In this document: positions 53,432 to 64,000 of the stretch, piece by piece
Position numbering within the stretch: the first letter of the stretch is position 1
How the letters are laid out: every line of letters starts with the position of its first letter
Origin: Jaminaea rosea
Lineage: Eukaryota > Basidiomycota > Exobasidiomycetes > Microstromatales
Direction of reading: 5' to 3'
DNA length: 64,000 nt
Assembly: GCF_003144245.1 (NCBI RefSeq)
Contig: NW_020289976.1
Location: forward strand, 186,001-250,000
Translations under genes and position numbers: made by a program
Notes under the pieces: model-generated
What the model was told of the DNA's origin: nothing
Seen by the model: only the letters and a program-made list of their open reading frames with translations
Database searches by the model: none

Positions 53432-55620
53432 ATGACTGCTCAGCCACTTTCCAGCAGTAGCGGCAGTGGCGCCAGCGGCAACGGAGGAGGCGGAGGGATG
53501 TTGACGCCACAACAAGCATCACCTGGAGTTGCGGCTGCGGCGGCAGCGGCGTCGTCGTCGTCATCGTCGTCGTCGTCTTCCACGGCTCGGCCCGCCTCGG
53601 ACGTCAAGCTACCTCCCATTCGCAGTCTTCCTCACTTTGACAACCATCTTCGCTCGTCGTCGTCTTCATCTTCGATGCAGAAGTTGCCGCCAGTCGACGT
53701 CGCCTCTACCTCTTCTTCGCCTACCAGGCCGCGAGTCGACACGCACGGAGAAATGGCAGCTGACCAACGACAAGAGCAGCGCATGCCGGCAGAGGCTGCT
53801 GCATCGTCGACGGCACAGCGTTTCCCTCATCCCTTCTTCGATGCGGGACGCCGCAACGAAAAGCCGGTGGATGAGCAGCGAGGATCATCAAATGAGATGG
53901 AATCTCGTCTGGCTCATGTGAGTCAAGTTCGGCTTCACTCGACAGAGGTGAGAGCTGCGCGAGACGCTCCTATCGTGCATTCCTCGCTGATCCACTCAGT
54001 ACCTACGCAGGCCCTGCACGACCTCAACATCGCCCGCACCACCCTGGAGCAAGCCATGTCGCCCGTTGAAAATGTCATGCCTTCCCTCGAGGCCATCGCT
54101 TCGGCACGAGATGCTGCGGGACAGGCGTGGTACGTCCTCAACAGCTTGAGTGGTGAGTGCGACCGTTGAGCACATCGTCGATGAGCACATTCCCTGATAT
54201 CTCGACTCGCGCATTGCAGACCGCCCTGTGTCAACGCCTGCTTCTGGTGCAGCAATGATGTTCCCACGACAGCAGCCTCAGCGACCGGCAGGCCCTGGTC
54301 GGGTGCCTTCAGAGACATCGTCTGGCGGCACAGGTGGAGCAGGAGAATCAATGGACAGAGCTGGACCGACGCCATCAGCATCGACACACTGGGCTCTGCA
54401 TCATCAGCACTCTACTTCAGGTGCGCACGACAGCTGGCGTGAGAGTCAGAGGGAGGGAGAGAGTGGTGCAGGGGTGGGGAGCCGTCTGGCCCCACCTCCT
54501 CACCCGTCGTACAACCCACCGAGAGAGAGCATCTGGGGGCTCAACAAGCACGCACCTCTCCCTCCTTCCTCGCCAGCAGCTCCTCCAGATCAACCGAGGT
54601 TGGCTTACGAAGCGCAGGATCCCGATGTAAGTACTGGAGACGTAGCAGCGTTGCCATTTGCCCAAGACGCTCATCACCTCGCCACTCGCCACCTCGCCAC
54701 CTCGCCAGTACGAAGACGGCCACCCGCGACCCCCAGTGCCCATTTATCGAGCAAACGAGATCTCCTCACAAGGCATCAAAGGGCAAAGGCCACCGTCGCG
54801 CTCGCACCCTACGTACGCTCCTCTCTCGCAAGCACCTTCGTCCTCGTCGGTCGAAGCTGAGCGAAGCTATATGTATGCGCCCGCCAGCATCCGCAACCGT
54901 CTCGCTGCCATGCGCAAAGGTCCCGCCTCGCCGCCTCCTCCGACATCGCACCGTGGGCTGGAGACCCCGGCATCATCAGCCCCCTACCACCACCACCATC
55001 ATCACCACCCTGCCTCGCCTTACGCACCCCAGCCCCCGCCCCCACATCATGATGGCTTCGCAGTCGGGCCTCCGCCCACGCACTGGCATGACCCTCGTGC
55101 CTTCCCGCCCATGAGTCGGGAGTATCAAGCTGCTGCGGCGGCTGACATGGATGATGATCGTCGCAATTCGCTCGAGGGGCCCAACAAGTACAAGAAGCGC
55201 AGCCGTGCTCCAGCTCCCTCCTCGTGCAAGAACTGCGGGACAAACGAGACGCCAGAATGGCGTCGTGGTCCTGATGGAGCAAGGACGCTGTGCAATGCTT
55301 GCGGTCTCCACTTTGCAAAGATGGTCAAGAAGCGCGGCCCGCACGCTGACGGACCCACTGGCCTGCCTGATGATGAGCTGCCCCCTTACCACGGTGGCGC
55401 ACCACCACCTGCCAATATGCTCCCCCCACCATCGAGCATGGGCGCCCCGGCACTCGTCCACCCATCCGCATCTGGCCCTCCTCCTCCTGGGCCGCTGCAC
55501 CACCCTCACCATCCTGCTCACCTCCCGCATGAGGCAAGGATGCTCTACGCCTCCGACGGGGCCGCAGGAGGGAGTGCGCCACCGCTGCGACCTGGATCGT
55601 CTGGGCATCATCATCGCTGA
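53432..55620 (+). CDS. GATA-type zinc-finger transcription factor, three or four exons
   Basis: Model: 53432..53947, 54011..54152, 54220..54626 and 54709..55620, 658 residues. The 63-nt first intron (GTGAGA...ACGCAG) is in frame and might be retained; the others (67 and 82 nt, GTGAGT and GTAAGT donors) are needed to keep frame. One GATA finger lies near residue 520: [18 protein letters not shown] then [16 protein letters not shown], with 18 residues between the Cys pairs, the longer loop of fungal type IVb fingers. The N-terminus has poly-Ala and poly-Ser runs; His-rich (54981-55010) and Pro-rich parts flank the finger. A helical segment ([20 protein letters not shown]) near residue 175 resembles those before fungal GATA activation regions. 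Target genes are unknown; light or nitrogen control are common for the class. Confidence 0.88.
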
Positions 55621-56529
55621 TTCACCCAGCTTACCCCTCTACTACTTCGCTTCGCCAAATATTCTCTCACTCTTTTCGACACCGCCCCTCTCCCTCTTGC
55701 TCGACTCGCCCCCATCATTTCACATCGCTACACTTCTCGCGCTCCGTTGTAATTCTCCCGCCCTTTTTCTTCAAGCACCAACGAAACGAAGCAAAAGTCT
55801 CGCTCGGCCGCAGGACGGACAGCTGCTGAAGGAAGGCAGTGAAGGGTCCGACAATGTAAAAGCGCAAGAGGCATCACCAGCAGCGCCTAGCAGCTGTTGT
55901 GCAGACAGAGGCATGGAGCAGTGATCGTCGTCGTGGCCGCATAGAGCAGCGCCATACTTCTCGATACTCTTCTTTCCACCAAACCCGCTTTCTCTAATCT
56001 CAATGCACTGACATTCTCCTCGCGCTCAACTCGGGCTGTCTGCTTGCCTGCGAATGTGAGATGGGGCCTTGCGGCCTGCTTGCGGCTACGAGGTCTGAGG
56101 CCATTGGTGTAAGCCAAAAGAGACAGTAAGAGCAGAGCGGCGCATCTAAGATGACTGACCGCAGTAGCGCTTCTGCTCACCTCGCATGGACAGAATCAAA
56201 GAGCACTGCTCGCGCTTCGCCGCAATCGCAGGCTGGAACTCGCTGTCAGCAGCTACGCGGGAGAACAAAGAGGCCATGCTTGCAACGTGCCACGGACCTC
56301 TTCACCGCAACAGGAGCAAAGCAAAGGGTCGAGGTGAGGGAACGAGGTACAGCCACTCGCCTGGTGGTGAGAGATGTCGACGTGAGCATAAAGGCACGAT
56401 CGTACACTGTGCCACTGCTACTCTCCTCCAACTTCACACTTCTCTTGGTATCCCTATCTTCGAGCTGGCTCTCGAAGAAGTCGCAACATTTGTCCTCTCA
56501 CCGGCTCACCCGCATATCTCTCTACGATC
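55621..56529. other. Intergenic between the GATA gene and the membrane-anchored unknown protein
   Basis: GATA 3' region then upstream region of the next gene. A minus-strand frame at 55887-56180 begins with a hydrophobic, signal-like stretch (CAALLLLSLLAYTNG), but nothing else supports it. Confidence 0.4.
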
Positions 56530-57498
56530 ATGCTGACCGTGATGACCTCTGGCAGGCGTCCCACCATCTCCGCTACCTCTGTCACCGATGGCGGCAGCAG
56601 CACAACGCGCCGTCGACGCTCTCAGACATTGTTCCCTCCTTATTCCCTCACCACTCGCAGTGTCCTCACTACCCTACGCCAACTGCTGATCATCAGCACC
56701 ACCCTCCTTTTCGTCCTTCACACTGCGCATGCCGCCCCCATACACATGTCTACGGCTGTTTCAGTACCACAGCCGGGCGGCCCTGTCAACCCGATGACCT
56801 GCTCCAATTCCGCCTCCCTCGGTTGTTCCAGCCAGTCCACCGCACCATTCAACTCGCCCGAGCGCCTGGCCTTCGAGGCAGCCAATCCAATCTTTGCCAA
56901 ATCGAAGCCACCCAACGCCAGGACAATCAGCTCTGCCAGTCCCTCCGCCGCGACGACTGCAAGCACGATGGTCAACCGAACGTCTGCCGACGATGACGAG
57001 GAACGTCAAACACTCGACGCCGTCATCGAATGGGTATTGCAGGCCTTACTAGACCATCTTGACGAGACGGAAGAGCATGACTTGGCTGGCGAAAGGCTGA
57101 AAACACCAAAGGCGACGGTGAACGACACGGACGTCAAGCTGGGAAAGGGGGTGCAGGAAAGGCGCGACGCCTACGGTCGGCCGCTGGCGACCCTGCGGCA
57201 ACCTGATCACGTCGGTGGGTCCAGCATGGAGGCCGAGCAGCAGCAGCAGCAGCAGCAGCAGCGATTCCCCTCGCCCCCTTTGTCTTCTTTCGAAACCTCC
57301 GCCCTCAAGTCCGGCATGACGCTCCATCCCGATATCGTCGACACGGTGCCGACGCTCACGCCTCGAACGTCACAATGCCGCAGAGAGGGCGGTGACTCTC
57401 CTTTGCAGGCCGACGGCACAAGAGATGAAAGAGACACTGTCCCGCCGGGATCGAACGCATTCGAGAGGTTCTGGAATAAGATACTGTTTGACGGATGA
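56530..57498 (+). CDS. Unknown secreted or signal-anchored protein
   Basis: 322 residues from ATG 56530; family not recognised. After an Arg/Ser-rich cytosolic start, residues about 45-68 (LTTLRQLLIISTTLLFVLHT) form one hydrophobic helix followed by AHAAPIH, a possible signal-peptidase site. This suits a secreted protein with a long n-region or a type II membrane protein. The body is Ser/Thr/Pro-rich with one predicted helix (LDAVIEWVLQALLDHLDETEEHD, in part), NxS/T sites and a Gln run from a CAG repeat (57238-57262). It ends FERFWNKILFDG, which looks like a conserved terminal motif. Length and composition support a real gene. Confidence 0.6.
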   Translation: MLTVMTSGRRPTISATSVTDGGSSTTRRRRSQTLFPPYSLTTRSVLTTLRQLLIISTTLLFVLHTAHAAPIHMSTAVSVPQPGGPVNPMTCSNSASLGCSSQSTAPFNSPERLAFEAANPIFAKSKPPNARTISSASPSAATTASTMVNRTSADDDEERQTLDAVIEWVLQALLDHLDETEEHDLAGERLKTPKATVNDTDVKLGKGVQERRDAYGRPLATLRQPDHVGGSSMEAEQQQQQQQQRFPSPPLSSFETSALKSGMTLHPDIVDTVPTLTPRTSQCRREGGDSPLQADGTRDERDTVPPGSNAFERFWNKILFDG

Positions 57499-57741
57499 AG
57501 TTGGGCATGTTGCGACCTGATAGAGCTGGTGGCGAAATGACGGTGTGACGATGGGATGCGCACGAGCGGGCTGCAAGGTTCTGCCCTCGTCTTTCTCTTT
57601 TACTCCACTGCTTCTCATATCCTATCACAACAAAATACGCACAAAAAAGGCATACACGTCACGTCACGTCAGCGTCGTCCTGATGGGTGCGATGCAGATG
57701 CTCTGATTATGCTACGTGTATATGCCTTTGACGGATCGCGG

Positions 57742-58888
57742 TCACGGTATGCGGGACATGGAGGGAGCCAATGCTGCGTCTTGGAAGACATCGTCTCTCG
57801 ACGTGACGTTCGCAAGGTCCTCGCCCTTCCCCGCACGCTCTTCCTCTGCGCCCTTCCCCGTCGTTGCTGTTGTCGATGCGCCATTGCCAGCCTCCGCCGC
57901 AGCACCGTTTGTCGCTTTCTTCTTCCTCTCATCGTTCAGCCCCACCCACTCACTTGAGTCATTCGCACCCTCTGTGCTCTCCTTCCCTCCCAAGGACTCT
58001 CGCACCTCCCGCTTCCAAATGGGCACCACACGCTTCACCTCCTCCAAGACCCATTCCGCAACCTCGAATGCGCGGCGACGATGAGGCGAACTAACAGCGA
58101 GGAGGATGGACGGCTGTCCCACCGGAACAGGGCCGAGTCGATGGGTGAGGTGGATACGGAGGACGGCGTCTTGCGGTGCAGAAGGAGGACGTTGCTCCTC
58201 TTCGAAGGAGCGTTTCTTGTCCTTCTTCCCTGGACTGAAACTGGCTCGAGGGGAAGAGGCTCCTGACGCCCCATTGGCGGATCCGCCGGCCATGTCCCTC
58301 GCCGTGAGCTCGGCCTCGACACTCTCATCGATCTGCGTGACATCTCTCGACGTCAGGTCTGCGGGCGGCCAAGAGCCAGAGGGGGTAGAGCGGGCACGCT
58401 GAAGGATGGCGCGCATGGTCTTGAGGGCGAGGGGGGTGTAGCATTCGTACTCTAGGCGTGTGACCCGTAGCGAGCTAGTGGACGCCGCTGCGGTCGTGTC
58501 TGCCCAGTCTTCCCTCGTCGACCCGAGAAACAGGACCGTCGCCCCCGCCCATTTGCTTTGCACCTCTTTTGCTGAGCGCTCGATGTCAAGGTGGTCGTAT
58601 GTGAGCGAGATGGTATCGCCGTGCGGATTTGGGATGCTACCCGCTGGTGAGTGAGGGTAGGGCTTCTTGTTCGTAGGGTGCTTGGGTAGTGGTCCTGTGA
58701 CGGGCTTGCCGTCGAGAGAGTGGCGAGAGTCATTGTTGTGATGGTGGAGATGGCTTCCTTTGAACATCGACGAGAGGGCAGTTGAGCCATGCGTGCTTGA
58801 GCGCGAGGGCTGGCGGAGTGATGAGATGCGTATCAGCATAGTGTCCGGTCAGTCTCCAAGATGTGATGTCTTGGCAACTCACTGCCAT
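57742..58888 (-). CDS. Molybdopterin synthase catalytic (large) subunit, MoaE/MOCS2B, two exons
   Basis: A two-codon first exon (58888..58883, Met-Ala) is followed by a GTGAGT...GCCAG intron of 73 nt and exon 58809..57742; 357 residues. Without that intron a start at 58839 is possible. The MoaE fold shows GATVLFLGSTRE, then VTRLEYECYTPLALKTMRAI, LRIHLTHRLGPVPVGQPS and AVSSPHRRRAFEVAEWVLEEVK, VPIWKREV, which include the substrate-binding His-Arg and the catalytic Lys region. A 60-residue Ser/Gly-rich insert interrupts the core around residues 160-220, and the C-terminus has an Ala/Thr/Gly tail. The enzyme adds two sulfurs to precursor Z to make molybdopterin for nitrate reductase and sulfite oxidase. 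The small subunit MoaD is not in the window. Confidence 0.9.
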
Positions 58889-59539
58889 CTTTGCGCGTTT
58901 GTTTGGCTGGTATCGCTGATGGAGGTATCGAGGTGGTTGTGAATAGGAGCTTGGACAGGAGGAAGGAGCGCAAAGGTGGAGACGATGCAGCAAATCAAAT
59001 CTCCTTCAAGAGTGGAGCTCTTCAATCTGAGAAAGCGGGTGCTGTCCCAGTGGCGGCGGTCGTCGACTTCCGCTGCTCGAGCATCGGGGAAATGCACCCT
59101 CGTAGACGAGAGAGGCAGAGAGAGGGCTTTACCCGGCTGCGACTGGGATAGTGGACCCTGATGAAGCGCCAGGAAAGGCCCTGACGTCACTAGCGGAGAG
59201 GAACAACCGCACGGCCCTGAGCCGGGTTCCCGGCAGCGGGTAGCAAGCCAGAGGGCCGCCGGTCGGAGGTAAGGCGATGGATATGAGAGCAGCAAAGCTC
59301 TGTTGGTTGGAAGGGTCAGAAGATTATCAATAACAGCGGTCACTACCACGATCAGTGGGGGGACCATGCGAAGTCGAGGGATTGTCGTGGTGAACGGGCG
59401 AAAGTAGTCCTCGCTCCTCAGCCTCCTGTCTCCCATGCAGTCCCGATCAGGACGTCAAGCAAATCTATGCTATCCGGTCTCGAGCAATAATCATGATCGT
59501 TGCCACTCCATGCTCTATCTCGCAGCCCTACGCTCCGCC
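58889..59539. other. Intergenic between MoaE and GMF genes
   Basis: Promoter side of MoaE on the left and the GMF 3' region on the right. A minus-strand frame (58879-59436) is open across this stretch and overlaps the MoaE start; it has no domain and is read as chance. Confidence 0.45.
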
Positions 59540-60060
59540 TCATGCCCCCAGTCTACTCTCAAGCGTCTTCCTGTCCATGGTTCCATCCCTCATATCAACC
59601 ACCTTTCCCACGTCCGCCTTGACGCTCAGCGCACTCAGGGCGCTCGTGTATAACGTCGACATCTCTGTACTGCTTGTCGCTGGCGCCCAGTACACAAGTA
59701 CGAGGGGGAAAGAGACACGTCCGTCTGAGTGAGCAAGACGGTAGGACAAGAGTATGAAACGTGGGGTATTCTCGGGAAGCTCTGTACGAGCGAGGCGATG
59801 GACGAGCAGAAGGGATGCGAGAGTAATAAGAGAGTGGTCAGCAATGAGCCCAAGCTGTGCCCTCACTGCCGCTCGCACTCACCCTCTTCCAGCTCCTCCA
59901 AGCCAATGTTCTCGTACTCCTCCTCGACATCCATCGTCAGCTTGGCCTTGTCGATCTTGATCACCACAGCAGCGCTCGAGGCCGAGCGTTTCGCCATGCG
60001 GAATGCTTCGAGGCGCTTGAGGAGCGGTGGGGGGATGTCAACTGTTGATGAGGAGGACAT
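59540..60060 (-). CDS. Glia maturation factor/ADF-family actin regulator (Aim7-like), two exons
   Basis: Exons 60060..59883 and 59781..59540 (101-nt intron GTGAGT...TACAG) give 139 residues, exactly the GMF length. Conserved order: PPLLKRLEAFRMAKR, AAVVIKIDKAKLTMD, EEELPENTPRFILLSY, HSDGRVSFPLVLVYWAP and MSTLYTSALSAL, then the last helix with RDGTMDRKTLESRL. GMF resembles cofilin but binds Arp2/3 complex and removes branches from actin filaments. No signal or membrane segment. The splice joins ELEE to ELPEN in phase. Confidence 0.93.
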
Positions 60061-60441
60061 GGCTGCGTAAAGGAAGTGAGGTTAGGTGAGGAGGGAGAAG
60101 GGGGTTTGTAACAAATGAGCAAGGCGGGAGGCGAAAGTGTTGGTTGGTTCAATCAAGGGGGCCGCATTGCGGACGGGCCACAGATTTCCTTGGCGGACGT
60201 CCCTTCACGGCTCGGCCTTCCTTCCGTCTTTCACCTCTCGCAACATCACAGAACAGGACGATGAGGGAGGTGGAAATAGGCGGTATTGCAAAGCACTTTC
60301 GAATATGAAGAACGATAAGGATATAAAGATTGAGAGTCTCACTGACTGATGTGAGGGCATGGGCGCCATCGACTCACTCTGGTTCCCGGACTTGGGCCAC
60401 CCTGTCCTCCTACAAAACCTGGCCCTGCCCTCCTCCAGGAA
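60061..60441. other. Intergenic upstream of GMF
   Basis: About 380 bases holding the GMF 5' flank and the 3' end of the large unknown gene. Nothing else seen. Confidence 0.5.
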
Positions 60442-63390
60442 CTAAAGCGGTCCCAATGGGCTCGTGTACGGTGAATGACCCATTCCCTCGCCCCGAAAGA
60501 AAGCTCGCCTTCCCACGCCATCCCCGTCAAAGTGAATAATAGAGTAGCGCTGTTCTGCCTGAGGACTTCGCTGGGCGTCACGCAAGGCCTGCTGGCCCGT
60601 CCTCCTGGAAAAGGATGACGGGATAGGCGCAAGCTGGGCGGCATCATCCCCACCTTCTTTGCCTTTGATCGCGGTTTCGTCATTTGAGTCTCCCGCGCGC
60701 CTGACATTGAAGCCAGCCTCAAAGGAGGGAGCGGGCCTCTTGCGCCTGTACACCGGCCTCGGCGTCGAAGCCAGCGAGGTCGGGTCGAAGTCGGGGATGG
60801 CGTATTCCCAATCGTCGTCCTCTTCTTCCTCTTTGCTAGCGGATAGGATCGGCTCGTCAGGCATGGCGAACCAACTCATCAGCGCGCCGGGAGCGGAGAG
60901 GGCGTAGCTTGTGAATCCAGAGATGCCCGAGATGGCGGACGTGACCGAGGTGGCGAGGAGGTTACGCGAACCCGTGGCCAGAGTCGTTGCAGTCTCCCAG
61001 GATGAGGAGGCTGCGCTAGGTAGGGCAGTGGTCGAGGCAGACGCAGCCGCAGTGAAGTACGCGAGGAAGTGAGAGGGGAGGGCGGGAATGAGGGATAGAA
61101 CGCCGTTACCATTGCTGCTGGCGGCAGGAGCGGCGCCTTCAGAGGTACCCTTTATTGCCTCCTCTTCTTGCTCCTCAGGTCCGCTGGTGCCCAGTAACGA
61201 GGCGCCGATCCTAGATCCACCAGCAAGAAATTCGATCAGCACCGTCCCGCCCTGCAGGTACTTCCTCGCAGGTAGTCGGATCTCTTGCGCATCTCTCGCT
61301 GCTGGATCCAAGCTGAGGTCATCTTCGCCCTCGTCCTTCTCCTCAATGGGCGTGGCCACAGCCGAGGGCGACGTTCCGGGGAGAGCGACGAGATGCGTGT
61401 AGGCGCCGTCGATAGGCAAGTGGCCGGCCTCGATTGCCTCACGCCATACGCGGTCCTCTGCTGACACGAAGTCCGTCGTGCACATCAGGGCGCGGGGGAC
61501 ATGCCCGTGTAGGAGGAGCTTGTGGGTCTCGGCGGCTAGAGTGTCGTCCGCATTCGTTGCGGGGGTCGTCTCCTGCGGTGAAAGGTCCTCGAGTGTGGCT
61601 ATCGAGTCGCGCTGAGCTGGACGAGGCAAAGTCTTCTCGGTGTTTTTGACCTGCTCTTTGGCTTTTGCCTCTCGCTCAGCAGCCTCCTTTGCCTCCCTAA
61701 TCGCAGCCTCCTTCGCCTCAGCCTCAGCGATCTTCCTGTCCTCCTTCTCCTGCTTTTTGGCTGCCCTCTTCTTCTCCCCCTCCCTACCACCCCTCGCCTT
61801 GCGCCAAAGCTGGACAGCTGGCCCGCCCACGGTAGACCCAGACGCATCGGATACCGCTCCATCATCGTCTTCTCCGTCGTCTCGTAGAAGTTCGGGACGA
61901 TGGGAAGCGATCCCGTGCTTGGCGGCTTTGCGCGTCAACGAAGTGAACCCGTCCTGCTGAGCAGCGCCATTGCGCAGCTCGACCTCGTCGACCTCATCGC
62001 CCTCCTCGCTCGAGTCAGCATCGCTGATCTCCTCTTGCGCGGAGAAAAAGTTGGCGGACGAGGCTACACTGTCTCTAATTGCCTCCTCTTGATCCTTTGC
62101 CGGGATCGGGGGAGGAGCAAATGTATCCGCCCCAAGCTCTGAGCCCTTGCGGCTAGGGGAGCGAAGCACGTCCGGATCGCGGTAGATGTCTGCTGCACGA
62201 AGCACCGAAGGCTTTGGTGTAGGCGCCGTTGATGATGAGATGGTGCCGTGCGAGGAGGCAGAGGAGGTTGTGGAGAGCTCGACATTGTGTGCAACGACGG
62301 CTACGATTGCGCCGGTCGCGTCATCGACTGCTACGAGAGAGTGGCGAAGGGAGCTCGGTCCCGGTTGAGTCGGGGAGGGAGTGCGTGGGACAGCGCGAAG
62401 AGCTTCGCCAACTTCATCAGCGTCTGCGAGGGGCTCTTCCGGCGAGCTGGTGTGGCGTAGGGACTCGGGTTTGACAGGAACCGCTGCAGGCGTGGCTGGC
62501 AGGGGCGACGATGGTAGCGGCTGCGGCTGCTGGTGCTGTGGCTGCTGCTCTTCGCTGTCTTGCTGCTCTTTGGCCACGACGTTGGTGATGTCCCCGAGAG
62601 GCATACGTCGAGGAGGGCTGCCTTCGGTGTCGCTTTTCTTTGCCGGCGGAGTAGGTAGAGGCCGACGAGCCTTGGCCGGAGCCTTGAGCTCCTCTGGCTT
62701 GGGCGCGGGCGCAGGTGGCGACGTAGTGGAGCCATTGACCTCGATTACCGTCTTCTCGGCCGATGGCAAAGGATAATGTGCCAAGACATCCCTTAGTCCT
62801 CCCACCAAGTGCGGTTGGGCATCGAAAAGCCACAGAGTCCAGATAGCCCGCTTTCCCATCCCTGCCATTTCAGCCCGATACCTTCCTTCAGCTCCGGGCT
62901 CGCTCACATCTTCGAAGAACCAAAAGCTGCCTCCATACTGTCCATCCTCTCCTGCCCCAAGTCCGACAAAAGTGTCGCGCGGTACTGTATTCTCCGGCAT
63001 TGCCTGCCCTTCTTCTCGAGCAGAGGTGGTGTACGATCGAAAGGGGAGAACTTGCCGACGTTGTGCACCATAGACTTGCGCGAGAGCATTATAAGGCTGC
63101 TCGATTGTGAGGACGAGGCTTCCACCGCCATTATCGTGATGGTCCGAGTCGCTGCTGAGCGGGATGTCAGGGACGGCGCACAGTTGGAGCTTCCCCTGCC
63201 AATCTTGCAGGACTACTCCGATTGTCTCTGCGTGTGCCTGATAGATCGATCCTGGTCCCAGATGGTCGCGTGGAATGTGACCATTGACGCGATTGGGCGG
63301 GTGAGAGGGAGGAATTGATTTGACCAGGCGAGCTGCGTGATGATTGAAGAGAACGCGCGTCTCGCGAGCAGGAGATGGCAGATGGCTCAT
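60442..63390 (-). CDS. Large unknown protein with structured N-terminus and low-complexity centre
   Basis: A single exon of 982 residues from ATG 63390 (MSHLPSPARETRVLFNHHAA). I do not recognise the family. The first 230 residues look globular, with alternating strands (LQLCAVPDIPLS, SFWFFEDVSEPGAEGRYRAEM, AIWTLWLFDAQPHLVGGL). The centre (about 240-560) is Pro/Ser/Glu-rich. A Lys/Glu/Ala-rich stretch near 570-630 (KKQEKEDRKIAEAEAKEA) suggests a coiled coil. The C-terminal third is again ordered (VPRALMCTTDFVSAEDRVW, GTVLIEFLAGGSRIGASLL) and has an Ala/Ser/Thr-rich segment ending LSAPGALMSWFAMP. No signal peptide is visible. It is divergent from the carboxylesterase, about 300 bp apart. Confidence 0.68.
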   Translation of the reverse strand: MSHLPSPARETRVLFNHHAARLVKSIPPSHPPNRVNGHIPRDHLGPGSIYQAHAETIGVVLQDWQGKLQLCAVPDIPLSSDSDHHDNGGGSLVLTIEQPYNALAQVYGAQRRQVLPFRSYTTSAREEGQAMPENTVPRDTFVGLGAGEDGQYGGSFWFFEDVSEPGAEGRYRAEMAGMGKRAIWTLWLFDAQPHLVGGLRDVLAHYPLPSAEKTVIEVNGSTTSPPAPAPKPEELKAPAKARRPLPTPPAKKSDTEGSPPRRMPLGDITNVVAKEQQDSEEQQPQHQQPQPLPSSPLPATPAAVPVKPESLRHTSSPEEPLADADEVGEALRAVPRTPSPTQPGPSSLRHSLVAVDDATGAIVAVVAHNVELSTTSSASSHGTISSSTAPTPKPSVLRAADIYRDPDVLRSPSRKGSELGADTFAPPPIPAKDQEEAIRDSVASSANFFSAQEEISDADSSEEGDEVDEVELRNGAAQQDGFTSLTRKAAKHGIASHRPELLRDDGEDDDGAVSDASGSTVGGPAVQLWRKARGGREGEKKRAAKKQEKEDRKIAEAEAKEAAIREAKEAAEREAKAKEQVKNTEKTLPRPAQRDSIATLEDLSPQETTPATNADDTLAAETHKLLLHGHVPRALMCTTDFVSAEDRVWREAIEAGHLPIDGAYTHLVALPGTSPSAVATPIEEKDEGEDDLSLDPAARDAQEIRLPARKYLQGGTVLIEFLAGGSRIGASLLGTSGPEEQEEEAIKGTSEGAAPAASSNGNGVLSLIPALPSHFLAYFTAAASASTTALPSAASSSWETATTLATGSRNLLATSVTSAISGISGFTSYALSAPGALMSWFAMPDEPILSASKEEEEDDDWEYAIPDFDPTSLASTPRPVYRRKRPAPSFEAGFNVRRAGDSNDETAIKGKEGGDDAAQLAPIPSSFSRRTGQQALRDAQRSPQAEQRYSIIHFDGDGVGRRAFFRGEGMGHSPYTSPLGPL

Positions 63391-63688
63391 CGCTGCGGTG
63401 AGCGTCGATTGATGGGATTTGAATGCGGCAAGAAAGGAATAGAGAATGATAGACACCCATCGGAGGTCATGGCGCCCATCGCTGCCCCCTCAGGCGCCCT
63501 GACGGTGGGATAGGGGCCTTGGAAAGGAAAGCAAAGAGAACAGGGGCCAAAAAAGTGGCACGGACCCATTGACTTTGACGCCACGCGAGCGACGGCAAAA
63601 GGACAGATGCCGCCGGCTCGATCATCGTCGATTTACCCCGCACTTGGCGTCGACCAGACTCCACATCCACTTCTTCAACTCGACCAGC

Positions 63689-64000
63689 ATGAACAGCACC
63701 AAAGCCGGTCCCTCTACGAGCAGAATTGCCATCGAGCCGCATGGCTTTATCAGCGGACAAGAGATCAGCGATGCGGCTACGGGTCAGCCCCTGTGCAACC
63801 GCTACCTAGGTGTACCATATGCTCAGCCCCCCATCGGCCCTCGTCGCTGGGCGCTTCCGCAACCTTTACCCGCTGGTTTCTCCTATTCATCCCAGTCTTG
63901 CTACGACAGCTTCGCACCGCAATGCCTTCAACCCAAGTACAGGCATCAGTACAGCATAGACCCGCCCGAGCCACCAAGAGAGAGCGAGGATTGTCTCTAC
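63689..64000 (+). CDS. Type-B carboxylesterase/lipase, 5' part
   Basis: 104 codons from ATG 63689 to the window edge. YLGVPYAQPPIGPRRWALPQ is the classic N-terminal signature of alpha/beta-hydrolase carboxylesterases, followed by SCYDSFAPQCLQP and RESEDCLY, the second signature with the disulfide-forming Cys (EDCLYLN in most members). The catalytic Ser, Glu and His lie beyond the window. No signal peptide is seen, so this member is probably intracellular. Substrate cannot be told from this part. Confidence 0.88.
   Translation, partial: MNSTKAGPSTSRIAIEPHGFISGQEISDAATGQPLCNRYLGVPYAQPPIGPRRWALPQPLPAGFSYSSQSCYDSFAPQCLQPKYRHQYSIDPPEPPRESEDCLY

Noticed and set aside
55887-56180. Small minus-strand frame with a signal-peptide-like start
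   Set aside because: Hydrophobic start alone is weak evidence; no partner motif, no conserved end, lies in a normal intergenic gap.
58879-59436. 185-codon minus-strand frame over the MoaE 5' end
   Set aside because: No domain, overlaps the better-supported MoaE first exon and intron in another frame.

Overview
This is a GC-rich, intron-containing fungal chromosome segment. Most introns are 63-105 nt with GTGAGT-like donors, genes lie close together on both strands, and ATP-citrate lyase is one fused polypeptide, as in basidiomycetes, rather than the two subunits of most ascomycetes. A basidiomycete is likely. The Ku80, RasGEF, GATA and cofactor C genes fit that, but I cannot name the species or exact class.

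Left part (1-26 kb): conserved single-copy genes. In order: the 5' part of an APC4-like gene, an Oca4-type pseudo-phosphatase, a peroxiredoxin-like 2 protein, a ketopantoate-reductase-like protein, the Golgi SNARE Gos1, a SelW-like Rdx protein, a universal stress protein, ATP-citrate lyase, an unassigned and possibly broken gene, Ku80, a tubulin cofactor C fused to an EthD-like domain, the fatty-acid elongation dehydratase Phs1, an unknown membrane protein, a NEDP1-type protease and cytochrome c. Splice sites were placed by reading donor/acceptor sequence together with phase and protein conservation.

Middle part (28-42.5 kb): the unusual region. Two repeat-born gene families occupy about 14 kb of the minus strand. 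The first (28.2-35.4 kb) is a family with an acidic N-terminus, a GIY-YIG-like core and a separate C-terminal domain in a second exon; five GIY units and three C-terminal units are present, several broken. The second (36.1-42.4 kb) is a C2H2 zinc-finger family in which nearly every finger is its own exon and the intron always splits the codon of the second zinc-binding cysteine. There are three long modules, one short module and a remnant. A piece resembling the N-terminal motif of the first family lies inside the second. The region looks like an active birth-and-death locus.

Right part (43.9-64 kb): conserved genes return. A COA3 domain joined to a long LEA-like repeat tail, a RasGEF carrying its own P-loop GTPase-like domain, a long gene-poor stretch ahead of a GATA factor, an unknown membrane-anchored protein, MoaE (molybdopterin synthase large subunit), a GMF/ADF protein, a large unknown low-complexity protein, and the start of a type-B carboxylesterase.

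Many neighbours are divergent pairs with short shared upstream regions (Gos1/SelW, Ku80/cofactor C) or convergent pairs with 3' ends less than 130 bp apart (cofactor C/Phs1, COA3/RasGEF). No rRNA, tRNA, CRISPR array or intact transposon was recognised.
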